DNA from: JAGOEX01 sp964630905
Lineage (GTDB): Bacteria; UBP6; UBA1177
Direction: 5' to 3'
Length of the DNA stretch: 18,426 nt
Assembly (NCBI GenBank): GCA_964630905.1
Contig: CAZVWR010000059.1
Span: 1-18,426, forward strand
The stretch's first letter is position 1; every line of letters starts with the position of its first letter. The notes under the pieces were generated by a model that made no database searches, was not told the DNA's origin, and worked only from the letters and a program-made list of their open reading frames with translations. Positions 15,591-18,426 of this stretch are shown one piece after another. Made by a program: the position numbers and the translations under genes.

Positions 15591-17972
15591 ATGAATTCTG
15601 AAAAATTTTTTCCACTGCTTCCGATAAGGGATGCAGTAGTGTTTCCATATACATCCATAACTTTCAAGGTTGGCAGGGATTTTTCCATAAAGGCAGTTGA
15701 GGAATCCTTGAACAGCAAGGGCAAGGAAATAGTTCTCATTACACAGAAAAATCCCGGAATGGAGATCCCTGATGAAAAAGGAATGTTCAAAATAGGAACT
15801 CTCTGTTCGGTTTTGCAGGTCGTTGAAGGGCCCGGCGATATTTTCCATGTCTTCATAGAGGGGATAAGAAGAGTCTGTGTCGGAGAGATAAGATCTAACA
15901 CAAAAGGTTTTTTCGAGGTTGGAACAAAGGTTTTCAAATCTAAACCGGTAAAAAAGGAAGAAGTTGAAAAAGAGAGAAAGCTTTTTGAAAAGACACTCAC
16001 AAAATATTTTGAAGAACTTGATATTCCGGCAGGGATAATAAGCAGCACTTTCGCCATTAAGGATAATTCAAGGTTTATTGATGTTGCAGCTTCGATAATA
16101 AGAACATCAGATCCGCTTGATCTTCAGCCCGTTCTTGAATCGAGGGATGTCAGAGAAAGGTTCAGCAGGATGACCGCGATACTCAAAATGGAAATGGAGC
16201 TGAGAACTCTTGAAGCTGATATAGAGTCAACTGTCAGGGAAAAGTTCGAAAAAGGACAGAAGGAATTTTTCATAAATGAGCATATCAATGCACTGAAGAA
16301 CGAACTTCAGAAGAATTCAAGTTTTCCGGATAAGGAGAGCGAAACTCTCGAAGCAAGGATAGATTCGCTTGATGCTCCTCAATATGTCAAAGAGCGGTTG
16401 GAAGAGGAGTTGGAAAAATATGAATCGATATCTCCTGTAAATCCGGAAAGTTCCGTTGTCAGAAACTATATCGAAACGCTTCTCGCCCTTCCGTGGAAGA
16501 CAGGAACTTCATCTGAGATCAATCTTGATAAGGCATCCGAGATACTTGAAAATGACCATTTCGGACTTGAGGAAGTAAAAAAGAGGATACTTGAATATCT
16601 TGCAGTGCTCAAATTGAAAGGAGATATGAAATCACCGATCATATGTCTTGCCGGCCCTCCCGGTGTGGGCAAGACCTCAATAGCGGCATCATTGGCAAGA
16701 GCTGTGGGAAGAAAATTCATCAGACAGTCGCTTGGCGGAATAAAGGATGAAGCCGAAATAAGAGGTCATAGAAGAACATATGTCGCTTCAATGCCGGGCA
16801 AGATAATTCAGTCGATAAAAAAGGCGAAAGTGAACAATCCCCTTTTCCTTCTTGATGAGATAGATAAACTCGGAAGCGACTACAAGGGAGACCCGTCAAG
16901 TGCTCTTCTTGAAGTTCTTGATCCTGAACAGAATGAAACTTTCATTGATCACTATATTGATGTGGAATTTGATCTGAGCAAAGTTCTTTTTGTCGCTACA
17001 GCCAACGATGTTTCAATGATACCTCCTGCTCTTAGGGACAGGATGGAAATAATCTGGATTGATGGCTATACCTGGTATGAAAAGAAGAACATAGCTCTTG
17101 TTCATCTTGTCGAAAAACAGAAGAAGCTCAACGGTATAGAGGATGTGTCACTTCAATTTTCATCATCCGGTCTCAACTGTCTGATTGACAGCTATACATC
17201 GGAGTCGGGAGTAAGAGAGCTCGAAAGAAAAATTGCTTCGATATGCAGGAAGATCGCCTTGAAAAAAGCTTCTACCGCAGGGATCCCTCTTAAAAAAGTA
17301 ACTATTTCAGAAAAAAATATCAAAGATTATCTGGGTGTTGAAAAATATAGCGATGAAAAAGCGGCAAAAGAAAAGGAGACCGGTGTTGTGAACGGTCTTG
17401 CGTGGACCCCTTACGGAGGAAGTGTTCTCAAGATTGAAGCGATAAGGTATCCGGGTAAAGGTGATATAAAGATAACCGGACAGCTCGGCGATGTAATGAG
17501 GGAATCTGTAGAAATTGCAGTAAGTTACATTAAGAGTCTTTCTGAAAGGACGCTCCGGATCGATAAGAGTTTGTGGGACAGTTCGACCATTCATGTCCAC
17601 TTTCCTGAAGGGGCGACACCCAAAGATGGTCCATCTGCCGGAGTTGCCATTGCGCTTGCTGTAGGGTCCATGATGTCCGGTCTTCCGGTTCTTCCCGGCA
17701 TTGCCATGACAGGTGAAATAACACTGCGGGGCAAAGTTCTTAAAGTCGGCGGCATAAGGGCAAAGATCATGGCGGCAAAGAAGGCGGGAATAAAAAAAGT
17801 GTTCATTCCGGAAGCAAACAGGGATGAATATGAGGAACTTCCTCTTGAAATAAGGGACGGAATTGAAGCGATAATGATAAAATCATGCGAAACTGTAATT
17901 ATGGAAAGTCTTGAAAATTTGAAAAAGATCAAGCGATCTCAGGCAATTACAAAGGAAAATGTTTTACAGTGA
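15591..17972 (+). CDS. lon: ATP-dependent endopeptidase Lon
   Basis: A 793-residue LonA-type protease in three parts. The N-terminal substrate-binding domain begins with PLLPIRDAVVFP and runs into a helical region. The AAA+ ATPase has Walker A GPPGVGKT at 355-362 and Walker B LLDEID. The C-terminal protease domain has the catalytic dyad Ser682 (in DGPSAG) and Lys725 (in GGIRAKIMAA), 43 residues apart as in E. coli. Lon degrades misfolded and regulatory proteins in the cytoplasm. The ribosome-binding site AGGAG at 15576-15580 lies 10 nt upstream, inside the end of clpX, and only 5 bp separate the genes, so lon is part of the tig-clpP-clpX operon. No hairpin-plus-U-tract terminator is visible after the stop. 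Confidence 0.97.
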   Translation: MNSEKFFPLLPIRDAVVFPYTSITFKVGRDFSIKAVEESLNSKGKEIVLITQKNPGMEIPDEKGMFKIGTLCSVLQVVEGPGDIFHVFIEGIRRVCVGEIRSNTKGFFEVGTKVFKSKPVKKEEVEKERKLFEKTLTKYFEELDIPAGIISSTFAIKDNSRFIDVAASIIRTSDPLDLQPVLESRDVRERFSRMTAILKMEMELRTLEADIESTVREKFEKGQKEFFINEHINALKNELQKNSSFPDKESETLEARIDSLDAPQYVKERLEEELEKYESISPVNPESSVVRNYIETLLALPWKTGTSSEINLDKASEILENDHFGLEEVKKRILEYLAVLKLKGDMKSPIICLAGPPGVGKTSIAASLARAVGRKFIRQSLGGIKDEAEIRGHRRTYVASMPGKIIQSIKKAKVNNPLFLLDEIDKLGSDYKGDPSSALLEVLDPEQNETFIDHYIDVEFDLSKVLFVATANDVSMIPPALRDRMEIIWIDGYTWYEKKNIALVHLVEKQKKLNGIEDVSLQFSSSGLNCLIDSYTSESGVRELERKIASICRKIALKKASTAGIPLKKVTISEKNIKDYLGVEKYSDEKAAKEKETGVVNGLAWTPYGGSVLKIEAIRYPGKGDIKITGQLGDVMRESVEIAVSYIKSLSERTLRIDKSLWDSSTIHVHFPEGATPKDGPSAGVAIALAVGSMMSGLPVLPGIAMTGEITLRGKVLKVGGIRAKIMAAKKAGIKKVFIPEANRDEYEELPLEIRDGIEAIMIKSCETVIMESLENLKKIKRSQAITKENVLQ

Positions 17973-17982
17973 TCAAATATAT

Positions 17983-18010
17983 TTGACAAAACGGCTAAAA
18001 TGGTTAATTA
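17983..18010 (+). promoter_or_regulatory. candidate promoter for rho
   Basis: A perfect -35, TTGACA, lies at 17983-17988. A poor -10 (TTAATTA region) lies at 18004-18010 with about 16-bp spacing. It begins 11 bp after the lon stop and would give rho a leader of about 150 nt. Spacing and bases match the candidate promoter at 6136. Confidence 0.42.
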
Positions 18011-18031
18011 ACTGAATGTGCATTTCGTTCA

Positions 18032-18048
18032 ACTCAAAAATTTTGAGT
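18032..18048 (+). repeat. 17-bp perfect palindrome in the rho leader
   Basis: ACTCAAAA and TTTTGAGT flank a single central A. The one-base centre makes a stable RNA hairpin unlikely, so a dimeric DNA-binding protein site is the more natural reading. It lies about 22 bp downstream of the candidate -10 of rho. No matching regulator is identified in this window. Confidence 0.5.
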
Positions 18049-18110
18049 ACAGTCAGCAAAAAATCTGCAAATGATTTACCGGAAGGGCCGTGGATGGTGT
18101 CTTGCAAAAT

Positions 18111-18122
18111 TTCAAATTTGAA
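18111..18122 (+). repeat. 12-bp palindrome in the rho leader
   Basis: TTCAAATTTGAA is a perfect self-complementary 12-mer about 45 bp before the rho start. In such AT-rich sequence this could be chance. Confidence 0.35.
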
Positions 18123-18166
18123 TCATACACAAAAAAGGATACTTTATTAACTTAATGGAGAAAAGA

Positions 18167-18426
18167 ATGAATTTACAGGAATTAAAAAACAAAAAGAATG
18201 ATGAACTGGTCAAGATGGCCGAAAAGCTCGGTATTGAAGATGCTTCAGGCAAGCGATCGCAGGAACTTATTTATGAAATTCTGCAGAAACTGGTTGAAAA
18301 CAATGAGATTATTCTGGCAGACGGTGTGTTGCAGATCCTTCCGGACGGTTTCGGATTTTTAAGAAGCCCGAAATATAACTATCTTCCGGGTCCTGACGAC
18401 ATATATGTTCCGCCATCAATGATAAA
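18167..18426 (+). CDS. rho: transcription termination factor Rho, N-terminal part (3' end outside window)
   Basis: The frame stays open to the end of the window, giving 86 residues. It begins MNLQELKNKKNDELVKMAEK, the Rho N-terminal helical domain. The first part of the cold-shock-like RNA-binding domain follows: the stretch ADGVLQILPDGFGFLRS, then YLPGPDDIYVPPS, which is highly typical of Rho. Rho is a hexameric RNA helicase that binds unstructured C-rich RNA and ends transcription. I chose ATG 18167 because GGAG at 18157-18160 lies 6 nt upstream; an in-frame ATG at 18155 would add four residues but lacks a ribosome-binding site. The ATPase domain lies outside the window. Rho in many bacteria regulates its own leader, and this gene has a 194-nt gap after lon. 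Confidence 0.95.
   Translation, partial: MNLQELKNKKNDELVKMAEKLGIEDASGKRSQELIYEILQKLVENNEIILADGVLQILPDGFGFLRSPKYNYLPGPDDIYVPPSMI

Noticed and set aside
15231..16057. Two long minus-strand frames opposite clpX and lon
   Set aside because: Both are shadows of the conserved + strand genes, where all catalytic motifs are intact.
18016..18150. 44-codon ORF in the rho leader, a possible leader peptide
   Set aside because: There is no ribosome-binding site before its ATG and no regulatory pattern such as a codon run. Conservation in relatives would be needed to revive it.

Overview
The window looks like part of a Gram-negative bacterial chromosome with moderately low GC content (roughly 40% by eye). 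Evidence for a double membrane is an MCE/Mla-type lipid-transport component with its lipoprotein partner, an O-antigen-ligase-like protein, several lipoprotein signal peptides and a probable outer-membrane beta-barrel. The order tRNA cluster, tig, clpP, clpX, lon, the TolB/CsgG-like N-domain protein and the lipoprotein with a Gly-Asn/Asp-Thr linker and RCC1 propeller all remind me of uncultured deltaproteobacterial or Myxococcota-like lineages. I cannot place it more precisely from sequence alone. I saw no insertion sequence, phage, CRISPR array, toxin-antitoxin pair or defence island.

Region 1 (2-6121, + strand) is a tightly packed envelope gene string: the C-terminal end of an MCE/MlaD-like protein, its auxiliary lipoprotein, an unrecognised secreted protein with a probable C-terminal barrel, an O-antigen ligase/polymerase-like membrane protein with a TPR-like tail, and a membrane-anchored SGNH hydrolase. 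Genes overlap or lie 9-24 bp apart, and two use TTG starts.

Region 2 (6122-9060) holds a lipoprotein with eight cysteine-paired Sel1/HCP-like repeats and a highly acidic tail. It converges, with no spacer between the stop codons, on a MATE-family transporter.

Region 3 (9061-11775) starts at a divergent promoter region. It carries a secreted protein with a TolB/CsgG-like N-domain and two membrane segments, followed through a TAATG junction by a lipoprotein with EGF-like modules and a seven-bladed RCC1-type propeller.

Region 4 (11776-18426) is housekeeping: five tRNA genes (Pro-UGG, Arg-UCU, His-GUG, Lys-CUU, Leu-UAG), then trigger factor, ClpP, ClpX and Lon as a protein-quality-control operon, then the start of rho behind a 194-nt leader with its own candidate promoter and two perfect palindromes.

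Most of the window is explained by known families. The less ordinary parts are the three accessory secreted proteins (6211-7677, 9236-10087, 10087-11775), the unrecognised protein at 974-2524, a promoter-like motif shared by three intergenic regions, and acceptor-stem mismatches in two tRNAs. I found no clearly new multi-gene system.
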